Positions 1-8,165 of a DNA stretch of 64,000 nucleotides are shown one piece after another. The stretch comes from Clostridiales bacterium (GTDB lineage Bacteria; Bacillota; Clostridia; Christensenellales; Pumilibacteraceae): positions 1 through 64,000 of the forward strand of contig JAAVHP010000002.1 in assembly GCA_014799665.1 (NCBI GenBank), written 5' to 3'. The position numbers and the translations under genes are program-made. The notes under the pieces were generated by a model that did not search any database, had not been told where the DNA came from, and worked only from the letters and a program-made list of their open reading frames with translations. Position 1 is the stretch's first letter, and every line of letters starts with the position of its first letter.

Positions 1-103
1 AGGCAAGAAACTTTTAGTGTCGTGTTTTTGCTTGGGTGGTTCATTATTTGTTACACCCGAGTAATGTCTTAACAATATTAATATCTCTACGCCACTTTGG
101 AAT
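1..103 (+). repeat. Dispersed hairpin repeat, 5' part outside window
   Basis: Starts inside the tail of the dispersed repeat (GGCAAGAAACTTTTAGTGTCG, then GTTACACCCGAGTAAT and CTCTACGCCACTTT). The same tail occurs near 8.05, 21.4, 21.55, 23.2, 26.15, 42.45 and 63.25 kb. A second fragment of the motif follows at about 108-125. No gene is visible in 1-435. Confidence 0.8.
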
Positions 104-159
104 GCGTAGGCAAGGAACTTTTACGTTAATATGTTTTAACGTAGTAAAACCACGACTAC

Positions 160-365
160 TGTCATTCCGAGGGTGGCGAGGAATCTCTTGAAGCGGCTTG
201 ATAGCGGCATAAGCAGTAAAGAACACAATCGATTGAGTTAAGTAAAACAAAAACACAGATAACAGCCGTTCAGAACGCTTTCCGTTATCCATGTTTTAAT
301 TTCGATATTAATTTTTCTGTAACCTGTATCCGCGGTGAGATTTCTCGCTTCCGCTCGAAATGACA
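160..365. repeat. MITE-like element, copy 1
   Basis: About 206 bp bounded by imperfect inverted termini: TGTCATTCCGAG at the left, CTCGAAATGACA at the right. GAGGAATCTC and GAGATTTCTC lie inside them. A nearly identical copy is at 3256-3460. It carries no credible reading frame. The termini suggest a non-autonomous mobile element. Confidence 0.8.
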
Positions 366-435
366 CAAGCAAAACCGCTTCCACTTTCTACAATCGCCCC
401 GTAGGGGGACCCTACGCCCTATACCCTGCGCCCTG

Positions 436-1005
436 TTACACCAGCTTCTCTATAATAGACAAGAACTTATCGACCTTGTTATCGTCGAGCGTGGATAAAT
501 ACTCGGTGAGCCGCGAAAAGTTATCGCGTTCTGCTTTGGCGTACGGATCGCGGTAGGCAATGCCGCGCGAACTCAGCGACTGCATGATTTCCTCGACCGT
601 CTTGCGGTGCGAGCGCAGTACCGACCGATACTTGTTCTGATACCTCAGCGCGAGCCTGTCGTCGCCGCCCGCAAGCTCGTAAATCGCCTTGCGCACGCTC
701 ACGCCGCGCCCGCCCGCTATGAGCACGCACTCGACAAGACTGTAAACCTCGCTGTCCGTGAACGGCACGAACCGTTCGCGCTCGACGGTGCAAGCCCGAA
801 TACCGAGCTTGTCCGCGACCTCGGGCACGAGCTCGAACGTTTTGGCTTGACCGTAATAATAATTACGCACCGAGTTGACCGACCTGCCCGTGCGCTCGGC
901 AACGCGCCTGAACGCGCCCGTAAGGCTCTTGCCCTCGCGCCGCGCGCCGTCGCAAAGCGCAAACAGCTCGCGCGTTTGTTCGACCGTCCAATTGTTGTTG
1001 TTCAT
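436..1005 (-). CDS. Myb/SANT-like helix-turn-helix DNA-binding protein
   Basis: 189 residues from an ATG at 1005, preceded by AGGTGG nine bases upstream; an in-frame earlier start lacks such a site. Two tryptophan/aromatic-led helical repeats are visible. The first is at about residues 5-52 (WTVEQ ... SVRNYYY), the second at about 80-130 (FTDSE ... RYQNKYRSVLRSH). This is the pattern of Myb-like or RsfA-type regulators, so DNA binding is likely. The C-terminal 50 residues are charged and helical. It is divergent from the next gene with an 88-bp intergenic region, so it may regulate itself or that neighbour. The target is unknown. Confidence 0.75.
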   Translation of the reverse strand: MNNNNWTVEQTRELFALCDGARREGKSLTGAFRRVAERTGRSVNSVRNYYYGQAKTFELVPEVADKLGIRACTVERERFVPFTDSEVYSLVECVLIAGGRGVSVRKAIYELAGGDDRLALRYQNKYRSVLRSHRKTVEEIMQSLSSRGIAYRDPYAKAERDNFSRLTEYLSTLDDNKVDKFLSIIEKLV

Positions 1006-1093
1006 TGTATGATACCACCTTTTATAACGATAATATAATAATCGACAAACCAAAGCATGAATATACATACAATCGAAAAAATATACTTAGCGT

Positions 1094-1636
1094 ATGGAAC
1101 TGCATATACAAACCGATTTCGACTGTGTGTTCAATATCAACGGCGAGTTCGTCGAGCGTTGCGACAGCCTGCAAATGCAAGAGTACGACGTAGTGTACGT
1201 TACCGTGCTCCCGTTAAACGCGGGTATGCTGCCGTATACCGTCAAGCTCGTGGCGACCGAAAGCCTAAAAACGCCGCTCGCCTGCGGCATACGCCTTTCG
1301 CCCGAGCACTACCTGTTGCTGCTCGCGCCGCACTATCCCGTAGTCTACGGCTGCGCGCCGAACAAAACCCCGACCGCGCCGATAAGCCCGATAACGCGGC
1401 TGTTCTCGCTGATCAAGAACTGCGAGGAAAACTCGGCTTATGCCATGCTCACCGACAACCTTAAACGCGATATCGATAAGAAAACGCTTATCGGCTTCTT
1501 CGACGGTTACGAGCGCATAGCCGAGTGCTCGTGGAAGAACGACGGCGAGTTCTATCTTATCGACAAAAACGGCAACGCCAAACTACATTCGTATACCGTC
1601 AAGGACGGCTTTATCGACGATATTGTGGAAAAGTAG
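1094..1636 (+). CDS. Hypothetical protein, 180 aa
   Basis: I do not recognise the family. The protein is soluble-looking, with a beta-rich N-terminal half (alternating hydrophobics, residues 1-85) and a charged C-terminal half ending in IDDIVEK. No signal peptide or membrane segment is seen. It is divergent from the Myb-like regulator. There is no Shine-Dalgarno sequence before the ATG, but a TATACT sits at 1082-1087, six bases upstream of it. This could be another near-leaderless start, but the -35 region is poor. A bidirectional terminator follows at 1778-1812. Confidence 0.65.
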   Translation: MELHIQTDFDCVFNINGEFVERCDSLQMQEYDVVYVTVLPLNAGMLPYTVKLVATESLKTPLACGIRLSPEHYLLLLAPHYPVVYGCAPNKTPTAPISPITRLFSLIKNCEENSAYAMLTDNLKRDIDKKTLIGFFDGYERIAECSWKNDGEFYLIDKNGNAKLHSYTVKDGFIDDIVEK

Positions 1637-1777
1637 GGTTCAGGGCGTGGTGGGACGTAAGGTACCCCTGCGTGGTGATTATAGAAAGTGAACGCCTAAT
1701 CGCTACTCGCCTTCCCCAAATGGGGGCATGGGGGTGGCATACTACTGCGGTCATGCCGAACACGCATTTCCCCGCAC

Positions 1778-1812
1778 AAAAAAGCTCCGTTCTTTCGAAC
1801 AGAGCCTTTTTT
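1778..1812. terminator. Bidirectional intrinsic terminator
   Basis: Hairpin AGCTCCGTTC-tttc-GAACAGAGC flanked by A6 on the left and T6 on the right. It serves the convergent genes ending at 1636 (+) and 1837 (-). The rest of 1637-1836 holds a C/G-run palindrome (CCTTCCCC ... GGGGGCATGGGG) and no gene. Confidence 0.85.
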
Positions 1813-1836
1813 GTGTGTGGTTAAATGTTATCGTGA

Positions 1837-3009
1837 TTATGCTGCAAGGGTAGTCCCGACATATGTTACTTTCAGCTCGTAATCGTTATTGTCTGCGCTG
1901 ATATCAATCGTAACGGTGTAGTAGCCTTCTTTTTCAATATTGCAGTTGTTACCGTTCCAGTTATAAACACCTTCTTCTTCTTTCCAAACGCTATGCCCCT
2001 TACCATCATCGCAACCTACACGCGCCTTAATTTGATCGCCCACGTATAAATAGACCACAATCTCATAGACGCCCGTTGTTGAAGTTTCCGTCATTTGGAA
2101 GCCACTGAACCAATCGTAACTACTCATATTTCTCGATTGGTACTTACCTACAAGGTAAACTCCTTCGGAAATTTTTACGGAATCATCACCGGAATCGAAT
2201 TGTTTATAAGTAAGCCCTTCATTTTTATCCACGTCGAGATGTTCTGCTTGTTTAATTACCCAAAGTTTCTGGTAATCATCGTTTTCCGAATCAAAAGTAT
2301 AGTACAAGCCGACGTACGTTCCTGCCGCGAGCGTGAAGCTCTCACCGTCGTCCAAATACGTAGCGTCACCGCCGGACTTGGTCTTATCGATACCAACAAT
2401 TACGCCGTTGTAAGCGATTTTGACGGTTGCTTCTTCCTCTAAGACAAGACCCTCAATCATAACTTCGTAGTCTTTTTCGGGATTGACCGTGAACGTTGCG
2501 GTAAGCTTAGTGGTACCGGCGTATACGCCATCTTCTATCGTTTCACCTTCACCGCCGGTCTCTCCGCCGGTCTCTCCACCGGTTTCGCCGCCGGTCTCCC
2601 CACCGGTTTCGCCGCCAGTCTCACCACCGGTTTCGCCGCCGGTCTCTCCACCGGTTTCGCCGCCGGTCTCTCCACCGGTTTCGCCGCCGGTCTCTCCACC
2701 GGTTTCGCCGCCGGTCTCTCCACCGGTCTCTCCACCGGTCTCGCCGCCTTGTTCGGGTGCTTTGATAACGTATTCACAAACGTCGCACTTGCCGTCGTCG
2801 TTGGCGTCTACGTGCGCGGCTTTATCTTTGGTATCGTTGCAGTCTTCGTCGAGGCAGGTGTGCCAGTGACTGGTGGCGTCGGGCGTCCATTTGTCCGACC
2901 AGTTATGCGAGTCGCCGCCGGAGCACGCTACGGCGCCTACGCCCATTGCTAAGCACATTGCGCCCGCCGTGATAGTTGCAGCTAATCTTGATAATTTGAT
3001 TTTTTTCAT
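1837..3009 (-). CDS. Lipoprotein with Cys/His module, GGET tandem repeat and beta-rich carbohydrate-binding-like domains
   Basis: 390 residues. There is a lipoprotein signal with Cys29 in GAVACSGG, so it should be tethered to the outer face of the membrane. Residues about 30-85 hold a small W/H/C-rich module (HWHTC, C, H-D-N-D-DG-CDVC) of the kind found in Clostridia surface proteins. Then come 16 GGET repeats forming a flexible linker. The C-terminal half contains two beta-rich stretches. The last (YLVGKYQ ... DWFSGFQM ... YEIVVYLYVGDQIKARVG) resembles SusE/starch-binding-type modules. The start is supported by an upstream AGGGAAAA. Function is inferred as surface binding of a polymer. Confidence 0.75.
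   Translation of the reverse strand: MKKIKLSRLAATITAGAMCLAMGVGAVACSGGDSHNWSDKWTPDATSHWHTCLDEDCNDTKDKAAHVDANDDGKCDVCEYVIKAPEQGGETGGETGGETGGETGGETGGETGGETGGETGGETGGETGGETGGETGGETGGETGGETGGETGGEGETIEDGVYAGTTKLTATFTVNPEKDYEVMIEGLVLEEEATVKIAYNGVIVGIDKTKSGGDATYLDDGESFTLAAGTYVGLYYTFDSENDDYQKLWVIKQAEHLDVDKNEGLTYKQFDSGDDSVKISEGVYLVGKYQSRNMSSYDWFSGFQMTETSTTGVYEIVVYLYVGDQIKARVGCDDGKGHSVWKEEEGVYNWNGNNCNIEKEGYYTVTIDISADNNDYELKVTYVGTTLAA
2557..2748 (-). repeat. 16 x 12-bp tandem repeat encoding GGET
   Basis: 192 bp made of 16 units of 12 bp. They mostly alternate between two versions (GGTTTCGCCGCC and GGTCTCTCCACC on the + strand), so a 24-bp period is also visible. Every unit keeps the reading frame. Slippage would change linker length by four residues without a frameshift. 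Confidence 0.95.
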
Positions 3010-3184
3010 TTTTCCCTCATGAATGAAATTTGTATTTAAGAAAAACCGTAAGGCAGGCTTTTAACCTAACCGATTAGATAGCTTCCCCTATGCTTTTTTC
3101 TCATACATACATTATACTACTTTTTTATGATTTGTCAATATCCGTTAAGAAAATTTTTTTAATTTTTTCCCCGTACTTCTTTGA

Positions 3185-3220
3185 CCTACTTCTTTGAAAA
3201 GAAGTAGGCAAGAAACTTTT
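3185..3220 (+). repeat. Dispersed hairpin repeat (core plus start of tail)
   Basis: CCTACTTCTTT-gaa-AAGAAGTAGG followed by CAAGAAACTTTT. It directly precedes the second MITE-like copy. Confidence 0.8.
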
Positions 3221-3255
3221 AAGCTAATAATTTCGGTGCGAAAAAGCACACCTCC

Positions 3256-3460
3256 TGTCATTCCGAGGGTGGCGAGGAATCTCTTGAAGCGGCTTGATAG
3301 CGGCATAAGCAGTAAAGAACACAATCGATTGAGTTAAGTAAAACAAAAACACAGATAACGGCCGTTCAGAACGCTTTTCGTTATCTGTGTTTTAATTTCG
3401 ATACTACCCTATTGTAAACCTTATCCGCGGTGAGATTTCTCGCTTCCGCTCGAAATGACA
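3256..3460. repeat. MITE-like element, copy 2
   Basis: 205 bp nearly identical to 160-365, in the same orientation and with the same inverted termini. Differences are scattered substitutions and a small length change in the right half. Both copies adjoin a dispersed hairpin repeat. Confidence 0.8.
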
Positions 3461-3587
3461 CAAGCCAAAAAAGTTACGTTTTTCGGGATAAAAGTGGTTA
3501 TAACTAACACGCAGATTATAAATATACACTTTTGAGGGGGCACGAGGTGCCGTTTTTAGAATAAAAACCCGAACACGCGATAATTAA

Positions 3588-3773
3588 CCTCCACCTTTTG
3601 GGGGGAGGGGGACCGCTTGCGGTGGAAGGGGCATAATAGATAAATAAGAAGTAATAGTGAAAAGTGAATAAGTTAAATGTTTTTCTATATTTACCATTTA
3701 CCTATTAACTCTTCTCTTTTCACTCTTACCTATAATGCCCCCTCCCCTACCCCTCCCCCAAGGGGAGGGTGGG
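3588..3773. repeat. Large imperfect inverted repeat
   Basis: The left arm starts CCTCCACCTTTTGGGG and the right arm ends CCAAGGGGAGGGTGGG. Inside them GGGGCATAATAG pairs with CTATAATGCCCC, and GTGAAAAGTGAA with TTCACTCTT-like sequence. The whole element could fold into one long hairpin and looks like another non-autonomous element. The intergenic stretch 3010-3905 otherwise holds only repeats and a terminator. Confidence 0.65.
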
Positions 3774-3814
3774 TTTTTCGGGCGATTAAGCATAACACAC
3801 TTTATTCCAACACG

Positions 3815-3846
3815 CAAAAAGAGTGGTTAAGCTTAACCACTCTTTT
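3815..3846. terminator. Intrinsic terminator
   Basis: AAGAGTGGTTAAGCTTAACCACTCTT palindrome with A5 on the left and T4 on the right. It lies downstream of the lipoprotein gene ending at 3906 on the minus strand. Confidence 0.8.
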
Positions 3847-3871
3847 AATAACTAGCTTAAAGTTTTCTTCG

Positions 3872-3897
3872 CTTCCTTCTTGTTCACAAGAAGGAAG
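3872..3897. repeat. Variant hairpin repeat (CTTCCTTCTTG-loop-CAAGAAGGAAG)
   Basis: A close variant of the dispersed hairpin, lying just beyond the stop codon of the 3906-5516 gene. A similar variant (CTTCTTTCTTG/CAAGAAAGAAG) is at 12561-12587. Confidence 0.65.
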
Positions 3898-3905
3898 AAA
3901 ATAAA

Positions 3906-5516
3906 CTATTCTTCCGTAGAATCGTCCTCGGTATCGTTGCCTTCGAGGATATTCTTGATTTCCTCCTCGGTCGGCTGGTCGAACTCGGCGATCGTGCCGA
4001 CGAACTGCGCTTCCATACCCTCGGCGCCGTCGACCTTATAGAAATAGGTATAGCCATCCGCCCAGTCGTCGACCTTGGCGAAGTACGTGAAATACCCCGC
4101 CGCGTAGTCGCAGCTTATGCCCGCGGAAGTGGTTTCCTCGGCGAGCAATTGCGCCTCGCCGTAGCCGTCGAGATTAGAGAACAGCGGCGCGCGGTAGAAA
4201 TCGTTGCTCGATCCCGCGAAGTACAGGTAATTGCCCTGAATAAACTGCGGCGTGCCCGCAGTCGCCGAGATAACGCCCAAGCGCGGCGTGGAATTGCTGT
4301 TGGTGTACAGCACGAGCGCACTGCTCGTCTGCGCCACGAAATACACGACGTTCGACTTAGTATCGGCACGGAACGGATAGACCGAAGTAAAATCGCTCGA
4401 AATGAACGTAGGGAACCGTCCGCTTATGTTCGAGTTCGGTTCTTCCGCTTTCTCCTGCTCGGCTTTATACGCCGCCGAGTATTCCATAAGCTTGTTGTGC
4501 AGGTTGTCGTAAGCAAGCACGGTATTGCCCGCGCCGTCCGCCGTGCGGTAGAACAGTATGCCGTCGCGCACGCCCTCGATCGTTTCGGTATTGCCCGTCA
4601 TGGACACGACGAAGTTATCGCTGCCGTCGGGGCGCATAGCCTCGATGACCGTGCCCGCGCGCTGCGTATCGTCGTCGGTGACCGCACGCACGAAATAGAT
4701 AAAGTCCTCGGGCGTGTTGTTGGCTATGCCCGTATAGTAGGTATCGCGTACGGGGAAGTATACGCTCGTAGCTTCGACCTCGTAAGCCACGGGATCGTAG
4801 ACCTTCGCTTTATCGGCGTTTATCTTGACCGACACGATCGTGCCGTCCTCGTTGACAACGAGATACACGAACCCGTCATGCTTATAGAACGCGTACGCCG
4901 CCGAACTGGTATCGACCTTTTCGCTCGTGGTGTAGATCTTTTTGGGCGAGCCGCCGTTCAGTGGCATCATGAAGAAATCGGTACTCGTGGTCTGAACGGT
5001 ACCCGTCGAGTTCTTCTCGTTATTGGGCGAAGCAAAGAACACGGCGTTGTCGTAAATGAATATGCCGCCCGTCGCGTACCCGCTCGTACCTATCGTCTTG
5101 GGCGCGATCTTGGCGTTATCGATAATATCCTTGGGCTCGCCGAAGTAGTCCTCGCCCGCCGTGAACTTGAACTCGTAGCCCTTGTCGTCGAGCTCGGGCA
5201 TGAACGTGTTAAGCCCGGTGTTCTTGTCCTCTGCGGTCTTGCCGTTGAGCTCGGCGCGGTAAAGCGCGCCCTTAACGGTCTTGTTCCAAACGTTGGCGTT
5301 GCCGTCGGTATCGTCGTAGCCGCGCGTGCCGTTTATAAAGTACACGTAGTTGCCGTAGGCAACCGCCGAACCGCCCTGGCTTGTGACGATATGCGAAGTG
5401 TCCTGCGCGTCGAAGCTTATCGACGAATAATGATCGCCCGAGCAACCCGTGAGCGCTATCGGACAAGCGGCAAGCACGGCGGCAAGAGATATTGATACGA
5501 GAGTGCGTTTTTTCAT
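3906..5516 (-). CDS. Lipoprotein with beta-propeller-like repeats
   Basis: 536 residues with a lipoprotein signal (Cys25 in ALTGCSG). Short repeats of the type G-x-YVYF-x-N/A recur about seven times (GNYVYFIN, NAVFFASP, GFVYLVVN, FIYFVRAV, ILFYRTAD, VVYFVAQT, NYLYFAGS). This suggests a TolB/DUF5050-like beta-propeller outside the membrane. The C-terminus is very acidic. Transcription of the gene would pass the structured element at 5568-5709 just upstream. No enzyme motif is visible, so its role is unknown; surface binding or sensing is an inference. Confidence 0.7.
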   Translation of the reverse strand: MKKRTLVSISLAAVLAACPIALTGCSGDHYSSISFDAQDTSHIVTSQGGSAVAYGNYVYFINGTRGYDDTDGNANVWNKTVKGALYRAELNGKTAEDKNTGLNTFMPELDDKGYEFKFTAGEDYFGEPKDIIDNAKIAPKTIGTSGYATGGIFIYDNAVFFASPNNEKNSTGTVQTTSTDFFMMPLNGGSPKKIYTTSEKVDTSSAAYAFYKHDGFVYLVVNEDGTIVSVKINADKAKVYDPVAYEVEATSVYFPVRDTYYTGIANNTPEDFIYFVRAVTDDDTQRAGTVIEAMRPDGSDNFVVSMTGNTETIEGVRDGILFYRTADGAGNTVLAYDNLHNKLMEYSAAYKAEQEKAEEPNSNISGRFPTFISSDFTSVYPFRADTKSNVVYFVAQTSSALVLYTNSNSTPRLGVISATAGTPQFIQGNYLYFAGSSNDFYRAPLFSNLDGYGEAQLLAEETTSAGISCDYAAGYFTYFAKVDDWADGYTYFYKVDGAEGMEAQFVGTIAEFDQPTEEEIKNILEGNDTEDDSTEE

Positions 5517-5567
5517 GGTTTCTCCAATAAAGATTATAACCTATAAAATAAATTGTATAATAGTGTT

Positions 5568-5709
5568 TTACGAAAATGAGTTCCCGACGGCTTAGTCGCG
5601 CCGTAGACGGACAACAGTCGGTGAGCCGCCGACGGGAGTGTAGACCCACCTACATGACCTAGGCGGCGAGCCGAGCGTAGTTCGTATACGGTGATGAATA
5701 CGCCGTCGG
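5568..5709 (+). ncRNA. Structured RNA-like element, copy 1 (family not identified)
   Basis: An outer stem joins CCGACGGC (5584-5591) to GCCGTCGG (5702-5709). Inside, GCCGCC (5625-5630) pairs with GGCGGC (5662-5667), enclosing a GGG/CCC hairpin with loop AGTGTAGA and then CTACATGACC. The loop TGTAG can also pair with CTACA (5650-5654), a pseudoknot. The same architecture with compensating changes occurs at 42521-42656. A TATAAT at 5556-5561 would start transcription near 5568 on the plus strand, but its -35 is weak, so strand is uncertain. It may be a free RNA or a leader of the minus-strand lipoprotein gene. Confidence 0.55.
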
Positions 5710-7962
5710 TTAATTCTTAATTTTAAACGATATCCTGTTCGACGACAGTCCGTCGCCCGAAATCTTGACTACCGCTTTGTTCTCGGCGGGGTCGGGTCTT
5801 ATGACCGCAAGCGCTCTGCCGTTAAACGCGGGACAGGTATCGAAGTCGGTTTTCCTGAGCATGGGGTCGGCGTTTATGAACGCGACTAGCTCGCCGCCCG
5901 TAACGCTCGCCGTAAGATTGCGCATAGCGTACGGCACGAGCGTACCGTCCTTATCGCACACTTCAACGGTGACGAACCCGAAGTCGCCGCGCGCGACCGA
6001 TAGGTTCTTATCGAACGCGGAGAGCCTGACCGTTTTGGGCGAGCCCGCCGATTTGAGCGAGGTCCTTGCGCACTCGACGCCTTTAAAGTACGCGACCGCT
6101 TCGAGCGTGCCGGGATAGTAGTCGACGGAGAACGAAGCGATATGCCTGTTTATCTTGCCCGCGAGCTTGCGGCCCAGAAGCCGACCGTCGAGGTACAGCG
6201 CGACTACGTCGCCCGAGGTGTACACCTTTACGTTCACGCGCTGACCGAGGTGACGCGGCCAGTTCCACATACTGACGGGCTCGTCCGTTTCGGGATCGGA
6301 TACCGTGATATACGCGACGTTTCGCGCGCCGAGGAGTATGCGTTTATACACGGCTTGCGGTTTCTCGCAGCCGATAGCGTCAATATCGCCGAGTGTGTTG
6401 AGTATCTCGTTGAGCTTGCCGCCGCCGGGATAGTCGATACCGCACTCGTTAAAGTCGCCTATAACGCTGTCGTTCTTTTCGGTAGCGTCGAGGCTTTCGA
6501 AAGCGCGAAGCGAGCTTGTCCGCGCGCCCACGACAATGCGGTTGCGCTTGGCTTTTTCGCTTTCGTACATATTATCCAGATAGTTGAAGCCGCACACGTC
6601 GACGAGCTCGAACGCGCCCGCGGTGAGCTTGTCGAACAAATCGTGTTCCCTGCCCGCGCTGATAGCCGCGGCGTCGCTGCCCATCGAGTATTTCTTGCAA
6701 CCGACTTTTTCGAGCTCTAACGCAGTAGGCACGAACTCGCGCGCCGAGACCGTTACGGGGCGCGTGTCGTCCGTCGCTTTAATTCCGTCCGCGATCATTT
6801 TTATTAGCTCGTGACCGTTGTTGCGGTTGTAGCATTCGGGCACGTCGTCCGCTACGCCGTACAGCGCGACCGACGGGTGGTTCCTGAGCACCTTGACGGT
6901 GTCGTCGACCGCAATCGTGTTGAACACGCCGTCGAGCGGGGCTTTGTGTGCAATGAGTCTGTCGCAGACATCTACGAACGCGAGCATACCCACGTCGTCG
7001 CACGCATCAAGCGCGGCGGTGGTCGGGCAGCCGACGAAGTGCACTGCGTTATACCCTATTTCTTTGAGCAGGGTCAAGCGCCGTACTTCGTTGGAGTATA
7101 CGGATACGCCGCCGAGCGCCGCGTCCGCATGAGAGAGGTACGCGCCGAACATAAGCGTTTTGTTGTTATTGATATACAGCCCGCGTGAATTGAGCGCACG
7201 CGACACCACGCCGAACCGCGTAGCCGCGGCGCACACTTCTTCACCGGTCTGCGAGAGAAGCTTAGCCGACATGGTGTAAACGTACGTGTCGTCGGTCGAC
7301 CATTCGTACGCATTGGACAAGCGGACGCGCACGGTGAATTCTTTGCTCTGGTCCGCGCGAAGGAATATCTTGCGCTGCTTTTTGCCCGCGCGCTTGCCGC
7401 GCATATTGAGCGCGGTGCAGTCGAGCGTGAGTTTGAGCGTTTTGTCGGAGTTGTTATATACGAAAAGCGAGCAGTCGGCGTAGGTTTTGTCGCCTACCGT
7501 CGCGGTTTTGACGAACAGACTGTTATACAGTATTTCTGCGGGCGCGTCGAATATGTTCAGCTTTACGCCATCCGCTATGCCCAGACCGATATATTTATCG
7601 GACATTTCGGGCGAGGTCACAAGGTCGATTTTGAGCGTGTTGTGCGAGCAAAGCAACGAGCTGTCTATAAAGAACCGCGCAGGACCGTAGCAGTCGATAG
7701 TGCCGATAGCCGTTTCGTTCACGTATACCGAGCCGTAACCGCACGAGCCGAGTATGATAAGCTCCGCTATGCCGTCGTTGGTTAGCTTCGGCAGATCGTG
7801 CGTGAAAACGGCACGCGCCGACGGCACGTAACCGTTGAGCTGACCGAACGCACACGAATAATCGCGTGCCGCCGACGCGGTAACGTCGTGCGGCAGGCTC
7901 GTAACGTATTCCGCCTGCTCGGTAACTACTTTCCAATTCGTGTTTAATTCGACACTTTTCAT
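5710..7962 (-). CDS. Glycoside hydrolase family 2-like protein, probably non-catalytic
   Basis: 750 residues without signal peptide, so cytoplasmic. The fold follows GH2: N-terminal jelly-roll (about 1-145), Ig-like domain (about 146-255), TIM-barrel region (about 256-545) with LDACDDVGMLAFVD and RNHPSVALYGV, then C-terminal beta domains with the MWNWPRHLGQRV-type stretch of DUF4982-containing enzymes. In active members the RNHPS stretch ends in GNE, the acid/base glutamate; here it reads VADD (about 370-373). The nucleophile region reads VVGARTSS (about 477-484), where ETxSxxS is expected. Both glutamates therefore seem absent. It may bind rather than cleave a glycoside, or it may be decaying. 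The frame is intact over its whole length. Confidence 0.8.
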   Translation of the reverse strand: MKSVELNTNWKVVTEQAEYVTSLPHDVTASAARDYSCAFGQLNGYVPSARAVFTHDLPKLTNDGIAELIILGSCGYGSVYVNETAIGTIDCYGPARFFIDSSLLCSHNTLKIDLVTSPEMSDKYIGLGIADGVKLNIFDAPAEILYNSLFVKTATVGDKTYADCSLFVYNNSDKTLKLTLDCTALNMRGKRAGKKQRKIFLRADQSKEFTVRVRLSNAYEWSTDDTYVYTMSAKLLSQTGEEVCAAATRFGVVSRALNSRGLYINNNKTLMFGAYLSHADAALGGVSVYSNEVRRLTLLKEIGYNAVHFVGCPTTAALDACDDVGMLAFVDVCDRLIAHKAPLDGVFNTIAVDDTVKVLRNHPSVALYGVADDVPECYNRNNGHELIKMIADGIKATDDTRPVTVSAREFVPTALELEKVGCKKYSMGSDAAAISAGREHDLFDKLTAGAFELVDVCGFNYLDNMYESEKAKRNRIVVGARTSSLRAFESLDATEKNDSVIGDFNECGIDYPGGGKLNEILNTLGDIDAIGCEKPQAVYKRILLGARNVAYITVSDPETDEPVSMWNWPRHLGQRVNVKVYTSGDVVALYLDGRLLGRKLAGKINRHIASFSVDYYPGTLEAVAYFKGVECARTSLKSAGSPKTVRLSAFDKNLSVARGDFGFVTVEVCDKDGTLVPYAMRNLTASVTGGELVAFINADPMLRKTDFDTCPAFNGRALAVIRPDPAENKAVVKISGDGLSSNRISFKIKN

Positions 7963-8006
7963 ACTCTCATTATAACAATTAAAGGATAGAAAAGCAAGTA
8001 AATTGA

Positions 8007-8128
8007 CCTACTTTCTTTTTCGAAAGAAAGTAGGCAAAGTTTTTTACTGTCGTGTATTTACTTAGGTGGTTCATTAATTGTTACACCCGAGTAATATCTT
8101 ATCGTTATAAATATCTCTACGACATTCT
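8007..8128 (+). repeat. Dispersed hairpin repeat, long copy
   Basis: Core CCTACTTTCTTTTTCGAAAG with its complement AAAGTAGG, then the tail AAAGTTTTTTACTGTCGTGT, GTTACACCCGAGTAAT and CTCTACGACATTCT. It lies between the GH2-like and DUF421 genes. Confidence 0.8.
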
Positions 8129-8165
8129 AAATAGCAAGGCGCGAAAACTTATACCCTTTTTATTT

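Noticed and set aside
44..292. An 82-codon minus-strand frame
   Set aside because: It lies wholly within the dispersed repeat and MITE-like copy 1 and the corresponding frame is not maintained in copy 2.
2557..2748. Possible CRISPR array
   Set aside because: The 12-bp units are contiguous with no unique spacers and lie inside a coding frame.
2483..2869. A PPVS-repeat open frame on the + strand
   Set aside because: It is the antisense reading of the GGET repeat; the minus-strand frame has a signal peptide and domains.
4149..5495. A 448-codon open frame on the + strand opposite the propeller-like lipoprotein
   Set aside because: Composition is Arg/Val/Ala-rich without motifs, and it mirrors the codon bias of the real minus-strand gene, which has a lipobox and ribosome site. 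Similar antisense frames at 15768-17150, 28947-30194 and 35176-36846 are rejected for the same reason.
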